The notes below the pieces were generated by a model, which did not search any database, had not been told where the DNA came from, and worked only from the letters and a program-made list of their open reading frames with translations. Below are positions 23,290-34,453 of a stretch of 64,000 nucleotides of DNA, piece after piece (position 1 is the first letter of the stretch; every line of letters starts with the position of its first letter). Source of the stretch: Acanthacorydalis orientalis (taxonomy: Eukaryota; Arthropoda; Insecta; Megaloptera; Corydalidae). The position numbers were made by a program, and so were the translations under genes. Where the stretch lies: positions 24,592,846 to 24,656,845 of the forward strand of contig CM068323.1 of the NCBI GenBank assembly GCA_034766995.1, written 5' to 3'.

Positions 23290-23829
23290 TTAGATTTTAT
23301 TAAATATATATACAATTTTCATTTCTAAACTTAAACAGGGTTTTCGTAATGTTTTTCAAAATATAATGGAAATTTTATTGAAAAATATGAAATAGAGAAA
23401 ATTAAAATCTTGAATTGTCACTTCTCATTATTAATATTTAATGAATGTTGATTTAATTATTGCCGTTTGTATTAAATGTTTAGTTTCCGATTTCCCTTTC
23501 AACATTTTAACATTTTTTTATATACATAATATTTTTGTATCATGGCCTATATTTGATTTTTATTTATCTCGTAATTTAAATTTCGGTTCTTTAGTTGTTT
23601 TCCCTTTTTGTAACATTTTTTCAAAAATTGTGAATATTAGATTGAAAAATATGAAGTTGATGAAATGATTAGTCTCTAATTATTTTTCCAGTTTTTATTC
23701 TTTTTGCATTTAATTAATATTCAATGAATTTTAATTTGAAATAGATTTTCATATTAATCTTAAATTAATTTACTGATTTGGTGTTTAACTTGTAATTGTT
23801 TATTTTCTTCGGTTCTTTTTTCAATATTT

Positions 23830-23833
<4 letters not shown>

Positions 23834-23883
<50 letters not shown>
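23834..23883. repeat. (AT)n microsatellite, unit C
   Basis: About 50 bp of alternating AT, 4 bp longer than in B. Confidence 0.95.
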
Positions 23884-23886
<3 letters not shown>

Positions 23887-24479
23887 CAAGTCATATATAA
23901 TAAGATTTTAATTGTTTCATTTTTTTATTTTAAAATTAAAACTGCGGTTTCTTCATTGTATTCTTTGTTATTTGAAAGTGTTATAATTTCATCTTTTAAA
24001 TGTTCTTTTTATAATCAACTTCAGTTTCTTCTTCATATGATTCTAATGAAATTTATTAAGAGTCTGTTAACGATCGAAATCAGTTTTATACCAATTCTAT
24101 CAATTTTCTAAGTTGAAATTATCTTTTCTTTTATTACACATGTATAATTGGTTCGATTGAAAATAATTTTTAAAATGTTTCATTTATATCCATTGTTATA
24201 TTTTATATGAACATATCATTATTTTGCTGTTTGTCTTTGTAACGTATTTTGTTTTAAAAAAAGTTAACAAATATTTGTACGACCAGATATTACATTTCCT
24301 ACAGTAAAAACATCTTTCACATTTCCTTTTTATTTATTTATTTTTTTCTCTAAATTTTTAATGGTTTGAGCTGAATGACTGAAGTAGATTGTATGTATGA
24401 AATAATGTAAATTATATTTATGTATGTTTTCAACCAAATAATGAATGTGTTATATAAAGAATATAAAAATGTTTTCAGA

Positions 24480-24542
24480 TGTTATTCGAAGATGAAGAAT
24501 ATCTAGAATTGAAATGTGACTATCAAGATTTCCCAATATGAG
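24480..24542 (+). pseudogene. Exon-like fragment 3, copy C
   Basis: Identical reading to copy B (MLFEDEEYLELKCDYQDFPI then TGA) after a TTTTCAG acceptor-like site. Confidence 0.28.
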
Positions 24543-24689
24543 AGATAGCTGTTTCTGTTTGTTTCCAATGCGGACACCAGCGGTTACAGAACCAAGAAAC
24601 TTATTTATAGTTATAGTTATTATAATAATTTATTATTGTTAACCAAAATATTACTATATATTTGGTTAAAAATTGCGATAATCGAATAT

Positions 24690-26591
24690 TAGGGTATTGA
24701 TTGCAACATCACTTTTTCTATAAGAGCAAAATTTTAATAGCATTGACAATGAATCATCTATTTAAATGATTGTTTTAATGATTCATTAAAATGAAAAGTA
24801 AATTTCAATTTTTTAGATTCTCTTTTGAAGTTCATAAGTAAAAGAAATGTTTAAAAGGTAAATTAATCGAAATGATACATTTTATAATAATCTAAACGAA
24901 AAAATACATTCGTAAATAAAAGAAAATTGCAAATTTTTTAAAGATAAATTAATATAGTATTTTTAATTCTTCTACATTAAAAAAAATAAGTTCATATGAA
25001 ATAATGAAAAGCAATTTTTTTTGTTATGCATTAATGAATTTTAAATATTTAAAAAGTTTTTTTCGTGAATAATTTATAAATAAATAGTAAAAGCAAATTG
25101 AAGTTCATAAATAATAGAAAAATTGTACTGATTCTTAGAGACTAATTAGCATGATTGGTAAAATTTAAAATATTTGTTTATTTAATATTTTTATATTAGT
25201 TTATCTTAAATTCACATATTAAAATAGAAACTTTATTTTTGTAAACAGATTGTCATGTGAAAGTAATTACTTTATACTTTCTTTAAATTTAAATTAATTT
25301 TTAATTATTTTTTTCTAAAATCTACAAGTAGAAATTTTTTTTAAAAAAATAATGAAATGAATCAATAATGATTATATATTTTTTTATTAAATATGAGCTC
25401 AATTTCTTACTTTTAGATTGTTTGTATGTTTTTCATAAATAGTACAAATTTTAATCAAATTTTCATAGTTAAATTATTAATTTCATTAGTAATATTTAAA
25501 TTATTTTTTCTTTTAATTTTACAATCTTGTTCAATTTTATATTTCTATATAAAATTGTTTTAAATGTTATAAATTGTTGAAAATTAAGAATGTTTTTTAT
25601 AAAGTGAAATAATTGGTAATATTTAAATGCTCTTCTAATTAAATATGAATTAATTTTTTATCACTATATTAATTGTAATATTTTTAGTATGATCATAATG
25701 TAAAGTAATTTTTATAACAAAATTTTGCTTTGGTAAAATTTTTAATGGTTTTAAGATTTAGTTTAACTTTCAATGTAAAGTTTTGTCAGTGCTCATAACT
25801 AATAGAAGATTTCAAATGAATTATTTGTGAAAGATTAAATAAATGCTCTTTTTCTATTAAACATGAATGAAATTTATAAATTTCATTCATGTTTAATATA
25901 AGTCATGAACTTTTTATGAACTTTTTAATTTCTTATTTCGATAAACACATTAATTATTACAAATGATTTATTTATTGCTGATAAAATAATAGTCGATAAT
26001 ATATGAACATTTTTTATTTAATATGAATTAAATTTCATATCTGTACAATAATTACAATCCTTTTTAATGATATTTAAATAGTTAAAAATAATTTTTACTT
26101 GTGAATTAAATAATACTGATAATAGTTCAATACTCTTAACACTTTCTTTAATAATGAAATTGTTAAAATTTCTTATTTCTATATGAAATTAAGTATCAGT
26201 AAAGTTCATAAATATTAGAAATTAATTTTTTAGAAAGTGAAATAATCATTGTCGAAATATATATACTCTTTACTTATTAAACAAGAACTAGGCTTCTTAT
26301 CAGTATATTAAGTACAAATTTTTCTAATGTCATAAGTAATAGATCATTACAAATTAATTTTAATGATGCATTAACAATTCAGTTAAAGGTTATACATACC
26401 TTTTTTTACATTTGAATGCTATTTTTATTAAATATGAACTAAGTCACATCCGGTATATATTAAATTTTTAACTGTCATAAGTAATAGACAATTAAAAATT
26501 TAGATTTTATTTAAGTAAATTCATAACTGCAAGTAAGGCAAACGATTTAATCGATAATTTTATTTTTTCTGTTAATTATGAAATCGTATTC
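24690..26591. repeat. Degenerate AT-rich satellite tract, copy C
   Basis: Matches the B tract, including the 709-bp deletion fusion. Confidence 0.65.
25855..25898. repeat. Perfect 44-bp palindrome (unit C)
   Basis: Identical to the copies in A and B. Confidence 0.95.
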
Positions 26592-27194
26592 TTATACAAA
26601 TGCTAAATTTTTTCGAATATAGAATTAAGAAAGTATTTTTTTAACGATAATGAAATTGATATTATTTAAAATAGTTGTTTTTTTAAAAAAATGATCTTAT
26701 TTTCATATCTCTTCATTAGTAATTATGAATTTTTAAATGTGAAATTTTATAAGCAGAATGATTTTTTAATTTAATTTCTTTATAAAATAATGTAATCATT
26801 CTTATTTATTGTAATGTTATTTTTAAGTGTTTCAATTCAATTTATTATTTTGATATAAAATATCTGTTTTTAAGTAAATTGGTAATATCAGATTTTAGCT
26901 AAATTAAATAATTTTGATTATTTTTTGCTTTAAATAATAATTCTGTTTCTTATCTCTGATTATAAGTAAATTAGTATTATTTAAATGCATGTCTTAAATA
27001 TATTCAATTTCATGTTGTAATTTTAAATACTTTCTATTAGAAGTCAATTTATAGAATCTATACTAATCAGATGCCTTTTTCGTTTAAACATCGAATCGTA
27101 TTTTTATTTTGTTAAATCGAAGTGTTCGTATTTAGTAGAAAAATTCATATTTAAATTGTTTTTAGTTGTTATTTTATATTAATACTATCGAGTG

Positions 27195-27195
<1 letters not shown>
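26592..27195. other. AT-rich DNA after the 9-kb array
   Basis: Continues the style of the degenerate satellite (ATGAAATTG, TTAAGTAAATTGGTAATAT, TTTCTTATCTCTGATTATAAGTAA) but is not part of the tandem unit. No gene seen. Confidence 0.5.

Positions 27196-27228
<33 letters not shown>
27196..27228. repeat. (TA)n microsatellite with TGTG tail
   Basis: Alternating TA run passing into TGTGTGTG. The 64-codon frame starting in it has no recognisable product. Confidence 0.9.
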
Positions 27229-27235
<7 letters not shown>

Positions 27236-27399
27236 AAAGTTACGTACCTGTAAATGTACGTACAATGTAAATGATTATTTCACATTTTTATTAATTTATA
27301 TATCTATCGAAAATAGAAAAGTGATGCTGTTTACAATATCGGTAACTTTCGATGTGCGATATGCAATACATATAATTGAAAAATAATTCGTCTTAGAGT

Positions 27400-27860
27400 A
27401 TATGAATCGCTAAAAGCTGTCTTTCATCGGATGAATATTTAATGATATTTCCGTTTTATAATCGCAAAAGTTTTCAGAAGGTCGACATATTCAAACACCG
27501 TGAGATACGTGTGTTTTGAACGAGTGTTTGTGTCATCAGCTCGCTTAGCTCGAATCCGACATTTTTGTCTCATTTAATTATATCGGTTTAGGCCGTTTAG
27601 ATTCGAATCATCTCGGGTAGAAGTAGATAGTTTAGCTGTAATGTGATATCAGGCAGGTTTCGAATAGATCGTTTAGATACAGACTCGGGTAGGCTTATAT
27701 CGTTAGTTACGTGTCGGGTAGGATAGGGCGGCAGTCGGAACGCCGGTGTGTCGTATGAATGTCGTGTATGTACGAATGTTACGTATGCTCGATTAACATC
27801 CGAGAAGTGGTAGTGCGAAGTTTTGAGATGTCATCTCGTCGGTGTTTAATAGATTTTCTG
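27400..27860 (+). other. GC/CpG-richer island with repeated CTCGGGTAG phrases
   Basis: Markedly richer in CG dinucleotides than the surrounding DNA. The phrase CGTTTAGAT(T/A)...CTCGGGTAG occurs at about 27594-27625 and 27670-27691 (76 bp apart), with a third GTCGGGTAGG near 27714. A 62-codon frame (27759-27947) is open but unrecognised. Could be a promoter or 5' leader, or the edge of an unclassified element. Confidence 0.4.
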
Positions 27861-28085
27861 AAAACTTTAATTCATGGTTGTTTTTATCATTACGGTAATA
27901 TTAAAATAATGAATTTAAACCGCATATTTGCTTGTAATAAAGATTAATCGTTATAAATATGTATTTTTTCGCACATTGTTACGTTACCTCTAGCTATGTA
28001 CTACTGTTATTTTTGTATCTGATCATGGTAATCGTTATATATTAATTTAATGATTATTTATCACCGATTAAAAAACTTTAAAATA
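27861..28085. other. AT-rich non-coding stretch
   Basis: Nothing recognisable between the CpG-richer island and the degenerate minisatellite. Confidence 0.5.
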
Positions 28086-28268
28086 TTGTACACCGTAATA
28101 TATCTTTTGCACCGTATATCCTTTGTCATCGAACAGTGTATATCGTAAGTAACCGAAACTGAGCATATGTCATAACTTAAACTGACCGTGTGGTTATCGT
28201 AAGTAAATGAAACTATGTGAGTGACGAAAACGGACGGTGCGGTGCCGTAAGTAACCAAAACTGTGTAG
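28086..28268. repeat. Degenerate ~50-bp minisatellite running into the gap
   Basis: The phrase CGTAAGTAAC/ATGAAACT recurs at 28144, 28198 and 28246 (steps 54 and 48), with looser earlier copies (ACCGTAATATA, ACCGTATATC). On the minus strand it reads as a Val-Ser/Thr-Tyr-Asp-rich peptide, a repeat effect. The array is cut by the assembly gap, so its real length is unknown. Confidence 0.6.
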
Positions 28269-28368
28269 NNNNNNNNNNNNNNNNNNNNNNNNNNNNNNNN
28301 NNNNNNNNNNNNNNNNNNNNNNNNNNNNNNNNNNNNNNNNNNNNNNNNNNNNNNNNNNNNNNNNNNNN
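28269..28368. other. Assembly gap, exactly 100 N
   Basis: A run of 100 undetermined bases, the usual placeholder for a scaffold join of unknown size. It separates the degenerate minisatellite from the 2029-bp array, so the true left edge of that array is not represented. Confidence 0.99.
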
Positions 28369-28671
28369 TCTATTAAAGTGTATATCTTACAACAGTAATA
28401 TGCAGCAACCATATCGTCTCAAAAACTAGACACGACTGAATAAATAAATGTGTAATTTCACAGACACGAAAGTTCATGGCTGTAGGTTTATATAATTTTC
28501 CAAATCTTATATAAATGTAACGCGCTGTGAAGCATTGACCTGCACATGATATAGACAAAGTGTTGTGAAGCATTATACAAACAATAAAAACAGACATAGT
28601 ATTATATAAACAACAAATACAGAACAGACAAATATACAAATACAATCAGGATAAAGAAAATGATACGTAAG

Positions 28672-29528
28672 GAACCTACAAATATATAATAAGTGTATTC
28701 AATAAGAGCAGATTCTAATATTTTTACTGATTTCAAATTTTAGATAAGCTACATTTGAACTGAAAACATACGTCAAATATAATCTTATTATGGATGATTT
28801 AAATTAAACTGGCAGTAATTATACTTCAACTTCCAATTGAAGAGAGTCTAAATATACAATAAAAGTAAACAATAAGAGCAGATTGTAATTTTAATATCTG
28901 TTACAAAATCTAACCTGTGATACGTTTGCACTGAAACGTACGTCTCAATTGTACTCGTATAGTGTATGATTTAAATTAGATGCAGTAGTTTTACATGAAA
29001 TACCTAGTAAGAGAACTCTAAATATACTATTAAAACATACAATGAGAGTAGATTATAGTTTTAGTATCTATTACAAAATTTTTAACTGTGATAATACGTT
29101 GCACTGAAACGTAGGTCTCAATTAAACCCGTATAATGTACGATTTAAATTCAACTGGCAGTAATTTTACTTCAAAATCTAACTAAGGGAACTCCAAATAT
29201 ACTATAATAACGTAGAATAAGAGCAGACTCTAATTTTTATTCTCGTTTCAATTTCTAGGTGTTCTACATTTGTAATAAAACATTCCTGATATGAATATTC
29301 ACATAATATATGTTTCAAAGTATACTAGCAGTAATTTTTCTTCAAATTCAAACTAAGGGAACTCTAAATATACTATAATAACGTAGAATAAGAGCAGACT
29401 CTAATTTTTATTCTCGTTTCAATTTCTAGGTGTTCTACATTTGTAATAAAAACATTCCTGATATGAATATTCACATAATATATGTTTCAAAGTATACTAG
29501 CAGTAATTTTGCTTCAAATTCAAACTAA
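28672..29528 (+). repeat. Five tandem ~171-bp monomers (reference, unit 1)
   Basis: The shared phrase GAGCAGA(T/C)T or GAGTAGATT occurs at 28706, 28876, 29046, 29221 and 29392, giving steps of 170, 170, 175 and 171 bp. Each monomer follows the order AACT/CCTAAATATA, AATAAGAGCAGA, a T-rich core, CATTTG/GTTGCACTGAA-like, then GGCAGTAATT and TTCAA. Adjacent monomers are well diverged except the last two, which are nearly identical. Monomer length is close to one nucleosome plus linker. Confidence 0.88.
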
Positions 29529-29549
29529 GGGAAGTCTAAATATACAAAG

Positions 29550-29789
29550 GAGAAGACTCCTAGTCTTTAATTAATTTATATAATAAGAGAATATATTTTA
29601 ATTCTTTAATTAAAAATTAAATTTGAATTTTCCTGTAGACTTTGTGGTCGGTAAATGAGAACTCTAACTACGTTATCGAGAAATGAGGTGGTCTGGCTAG
29701 TTTCAAGTTTTGCCGTTTACAACCAGGTCCGGATTTAGGAAACTTTTAATTAAAAAAAAGGATAATATCAGGATAAAATCATACGTCAG
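29550..29789 (+). repeat. Spacer 1 of the unit (reference, unit 1)
   Basis: About 240 bp not of monomer type, entered after a sixth monomer cut off at AAATATACAAAGG. It begins with overlapping hairpins (AGGAG-AAGA-CTCCT and AAGACT-CCT-AGTCTT), passes through a TTTAATT/AATTAAA palindromic AT stretch, and contains a GC-richer block (GAGGTGGTCTGGC, CCAGGTCCGG). It ends with TCAGGATAAAATCATACGTCAGGAACCT, a phrase similar to the end of spacer 2 (TCAGGATAAAGAAAATGATACGTAAGGAACCT), so both spacers rejoin the monomers in the same way. Confidence 0.75.
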
Positions 29790-30180
29790 GAACCTACAAA
29801 TATATAATAAGTGTATTCAATAAGAGCAGATTCTAATATTTTTACTGATTTCAAATTTTAGATAAGCTACATTTGAACTGAAAACATACGTCAAATATAA
29901 TCTTATTATGGATGATTTAAATTAAACTGGCAGTAATTATACTTCAACTTCCAATTGAAGAGAGTCCAAATATACAATAAAAGTAAACAATAAGAGCAGA
30001 TTGTAATTTTAATATCTGTTACAAAATCTAACCTGTGATACGTTTGCACTGAAACGTACGTCTCAATTGTACTCGTATAGTGTATGATTTAAATTCAACT
30101 AGCAGTAATTTTACTTCAAAATCAGACTAAGGGAACTCAAAATCTACTATAATAACGTACAATAAGAGCAGATTCTAAAT
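29790..30180 (+). repeat. Second monomer block (reference, unit 1)
   Basis: Two full monomers and a truncated third, with GAGCAGATT at 29824, 29994 and 30166. The first two are close relatives of monomers 1 and 2 of the unit; the second switches to a monomer-3-like end after GATTTAAATT, pointing to a recombinant monomer. Confidence 0.82.
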
Positions 30181-30184
30181 TTAA

Positions 30185-30700
30185 AGTAAGATACAAATAT
30201 ATAAATAGACAAATTTGTTTTCAAAGATTGAATGGCATGATTGATATAAATTATATATATATATACACACACACACACACATTTATATATATATATTATA
30301 TTTAGAAATATTCATAAATTATATCAAAATATATTTACACTAAGAAGTAAATTACGTATTGTATTGAAACTATAATCGAATAAAATTAAAGAAAATATCT
30401 ATTAAAGTGTATATCTTACAACAGTAATATGCAGCAACCATATCGTCTCAAAAACTAGACACGACTGAATAAATAAATGTGTAATTTCACAGACACGAAA
30501 GTTCATGGCTGTAGGTTTATATAATTTTCCAAATCTTATATAAATGTAACGCGCTGTGAAGCATTGACCTGCACATGATATAGACAAAGTGTTGTGAAGC
30601 ATTATACAAACAATAAAAACAGACATAGTATTATATAAACAACAAATACAGAACAGACAAATATACAAATACAATCAGGATAAAGAAAATGATACGTAAG
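30185..30700 (+). repeat. Spacer 2 with TA/CA/TA microsatellite (reference, units 1-2)
   Basis: About 500 bp of non-monomer sequence. It holds a (TA)n(CA)n(TA)n tract (30250-30300) whose length varies from unit to unit, then the unit start used here and a minus-strand frame of 90 codons (30402-30674). Two TGTGAAGCATT phrases 42 bp apart (30566 and about 30593) form a small internal repeat. Confidence 0.75.
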
Positions 30701-32424
30701 GAACCTCCAAATATATAATAAGTGTATTCAGTAAGAGCAGATTCAAATATTTTTACTGATTTCAAATTTTAGATAACCTACATTTGAACTGAAAACATAT
30801 GTCAAATATAATCTTATTATGGATGATTTAAATTAAACTGGCAGTAATTATACTTCAACTTCCAATTGAAGAGAGTCTAAATATACAATAAAAGTAAACA
30901 ATAAGAGCAGATTGTAATTTTAATATCTGTTACAAAATCTAACCTGTGATACGTTTGCACTGAAACGTACGTCTCAATTGTACTCGTATAGTGTATGATT
31001 TAAATTAGATGCAGTAGTTTTACATGAAATACCTAGTAAGAGAACTCTAAATATACTATTAAAACATACAATGAGAGTAGATTATAGTTTTAGTATCTAT
31101 TACAAAATTTTTAACTGTGATAATACGTTGCACTGAAACGTAGGTCTCAATTAAACCCGTATAATGTACGATTTAAATTCAACTGGCAGTAATTTTACTT
31201 CAAAATCTAACTAAGGGAACTCCAAATATACTATAATAACGTAGAATAAGAGCAGACTCTAATTTTTATTCTCGTTTCAATTTCTAGGTGTTCTACATTT
31301 GTAATAAAACATTCCTGATATGAATATTCACATAATATATGTTTCAAAGTATACTAGCAGTAATTTTTCTTCAAATTCAAACTAAGGGAACTCTAAATAT
31401 ACTATAATAACGTAGAATAAGAGCAGACTCTAATTTTTATTCTCGTTTCAATTTCTAGGTGTTCTACATTTGTAATAAAAACATTCCTGATATGAATATT
31501 CACATAATATATGTTTCAAAGTATACTAGCAGTAATTTTGCTTCAAATTCAAACTAAGGGAAGTCTAAATATACAAAGGAGAAGACTCCTAGTCTTTAAT
31601 TAATTTATATAATAAGAGAATATATTTTAATTCTTTAATTAAAAATTAAATTTGAATTTTCCTGTAGACTTTGTGGTCGGTAAATGAGAACTCTAACTAC
31701 GTTATCGAGAAATGAGGTGGTCTGGCTAGTTTCAAGTTTTGCCGTTTACAACCAGGTCCGGATTTAGGAAACTTTTAATTAAAAAAAAGGATAATATCAG
31801 GATAAAATCATACGTCAGGAACCTACAAATATATAATAAGTGTATTCAATAAGAGCAGATTCTAATATTTTTACTGATTTCAAATTTTAGATAAGCTACA
31901 TTTGAACTGAAAACATACGTCAAATATAATCTTATTATGGATGATTTAAATTAAACTGGCAGTAATTATACTTCAACTTCCAATTGAAGAGAGTCCAAAT
32001 ATACAATAAAAGTAAACAATAAGAGCAGATTGTAATTTTAATATCTGTTACAAAATCTAACCTGTGATACGTTTGCACTGAAACGTACGTCTCAATTGTA
32101 CTCGTATAGTGTATGATTTAAATTCAACTAGCAGTAATTTTACTTCAAAATCAGACTAAGGGAACTCAAAATCTACTATAATAACGTACAATAAGAGCAG
32201 ATTCTAAATTTAAAGTAAGATACAAATATGTAAATAGACAAATTTGTTTTCAAAGATTGAATGGCATGATTGATATAAATTATATATATATATACACACA
32301 CACACACATTTATATATATATATTATATTTAGAAATATTCATAAATTATATCAAAATATATTTACACTAAGAAGTAAATTACGTATTGTATTGAAACTAT
32401 AATCGAATAAAATTAAAGAAAATA
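30398..32424 (+). repeat. Array unit 2 (2027 bp)
   Basis: Standard organisation; the CA run is 2 bp shorter than in unit 1. Has AAATATGTAAATAG in spacer 2, the G variant. Confidence 0.95.
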
Positions 32425-34453
32425 TCTATTAAAGTGTATATCTTACAACAGTAATATGCAGCAACCATATCGTCTCAAAAACTAGACACGACTGAATAAA
32501 TAAATGTGTAATTTCACAGACACGAAAGTTCATGGCTGTAGGTTTATATAATTTTCCAAATCTTATATAAATGTAACGCGCTGTGAAGCATTGACCTGCA
32601 CATGATATAGACAAAGTGTTGTGAAGCATTATACAAACAATAAAAACAGACATAGTATTATATAAACAACAAATACAGAACAGACAAATATACAAATACA
32701 ATCAGGATAAAGAAAATGATACGTAAGGAACCTCCAAATATATAATAAGTGTATTCAGTAAGAGCAGATTCAAATATTTTTACTGATTTCAAATTTTAGA
32801 TAACCTACATTTGAACTGAAAACATATGTCAAATATAATCTTATTATGGATGATTTAAATTAAACTGGCAGTAATTATACTTCAACTTCCAATTGAAGAG
32901 AGTCTAAATATACAATAAAAGTAAACAATAAGAGCAGATTGTAATTTTAATATCTGTTACAAAATCTAACCTGTGATACGTTTGCACTGAAACGTACGTC
33001 TCAATTGTACTCGTATAGTGTATGATTTAAATTAGATGCAGTAGTTTTACATGAAATACCTAGTAAGAGAACTCTAAATATACTATTAAAACATACAATG
33101 AGAGTAGATTATAGTTTTAGTATCTATTACAAAATTTTTAACTGTGATAATACGTTGCACTGAAACGTAGGTCTCAATTAAACCCGTATAATGTACGATT
33201 TAAATTCAACTGGCAGTAATTTTACTTCAAAATCTAACTAAGGGAACTCCAAATATACTATAATAACGTAGAATAAGAGCAGACTCTAATTTTTATTCTC
33301 GTTTCAATTTCTAGGTGTTCTACATTTGTAATAAAACATTCCTGATATGAATATTCACATAATATATGTTTCAAAGTATACTAGCAGTAATTTTTCTTCA
33401 AATTCAAACTAAGGGAACTCTAAATATACTATAATAACGTAGAATAAGAGCAGACTCTAATTTTTATTCTCGTTTCAATTTCTAGGTGTTCTACATTTGT
33501 AATAAAAACATTCCTGATATGAATATTCACATAATATATGTTTCAAAGTATACTAGCAGTAATTTTGCTTCAAATTCAAACTAAGGGAAGTCTAAATATA
33601 CAAAGGAGAAGACTCCTAGTCTTTAATTAATTTATATAATAAGAGAATATATTTTAATTCTTTAATTAAAAATTAAATTTGAATTTTCCTGTAGACTTTG
33701 TGGTCGGTAAATGAGAACTCTAACTACGTTATCGAGAAATGAGGTGGTCTGGCTAGTTTCAAGTTTTGCCGTTTACAACCAGGTCCGGATTTAGGAAACT
33801 TTTAATTAAAAAAAAGGATAATATCAGGATAAAATCATACGTCAGGAACCTACAAATATATAATAAGTGTATTCAATAAGAGCAGATTCTAATATTTTTA
33901 CTGATTTCAAATTTTAGATAAGCTACATTTGAACTGAAAACATACGTCAAATATAATCTTATTATGGATGATTTAAATTAAACTGGCAGTAATTATACTT
34001 CAACTTCCAATTGAAGAGAGTCCAAATATACAATAAAAGTAAACAATAAGAGCAGATTGTAATTTTAATATCTGTTACAAAATCTAACCTGTGATACGTT
34101 TGCACTGAAACGTACGTCTCAATTGTACTCGTATAGTGTATGATTTAAATTCAACTAGCAGTAATTTTACTTCAAAATCAGACTAAGGGAACTCAAAATC
34201 TACTATAATAACGTACAATAAGAGCAGATTCTAAATTTAAAGTAAGATACAAATATATAAATAGACAAATTTGTTTTCAAAGATTGAATGGCATGATTGA
34301 TATAAATTATATATATATATACACACACACACACACATTTATATATATATATTATATTTAGAAATATTCATAAATTATATCAAAATATATTTACACTAAG
34401 AAGTAAATTACGTATTGTATTGAAACTATAATCGAATAAAATTAAAGAAAATA
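32425..34453 (+). repeat. Array unit 3 (2029 bp)
   Basis: Standard organisation; spacer 2 has the A variant (AAATATATAAATAG). Confidence 0.95.

Larger units (their letters stand above)
17563..26591 (+). repeat. Unit C of the ~9 kb tandem repeat
   Basis: Nearly identical to B throughout, including the 3.75 kb segment and the 709-bp deletion. It ends at GAAATCGTATTC and then enters unrelated sequence at 26592, so it is the last copy. Short frames at 18769-18975, 19821-20042, 21674-21904 and 23441-23668 repeat those in B exactly and are not recognised as genes. Confidence 0.95.
28369..30397 (+). repeat. Array unit 1 (2029 bp), variant first monomer
   Basis: Its first monomer carries the five alleles normally seen only in the monomer after spacer 1 (CCTACA, TTCAATAAG, GATTCTAAT, GATAAGCTAC, CATACGTC). 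All later units have CCTCCA, TTCAGTAAG, AACCTAC and CATATGTC there; GATTCAAAT also holds in all but unit 6. It borders the gap and is the edge copy. Confidence 0.95.

Noticed and set aside
28194..28429. Frames spanning the gap on both strands
   Set aside because: They depend on undetermined bases and cannot be supported.
28373..28645. 90-codon minus-strand frame repeated in almost every 2029-bp unit
   Set aside because: It is preserved because the units are near-identical, not through protein constraint. Composition is unlike a typical protein, there is no recognisable homology, and unit 13 shortens it by an 8-bp deletion without sign of compensation.
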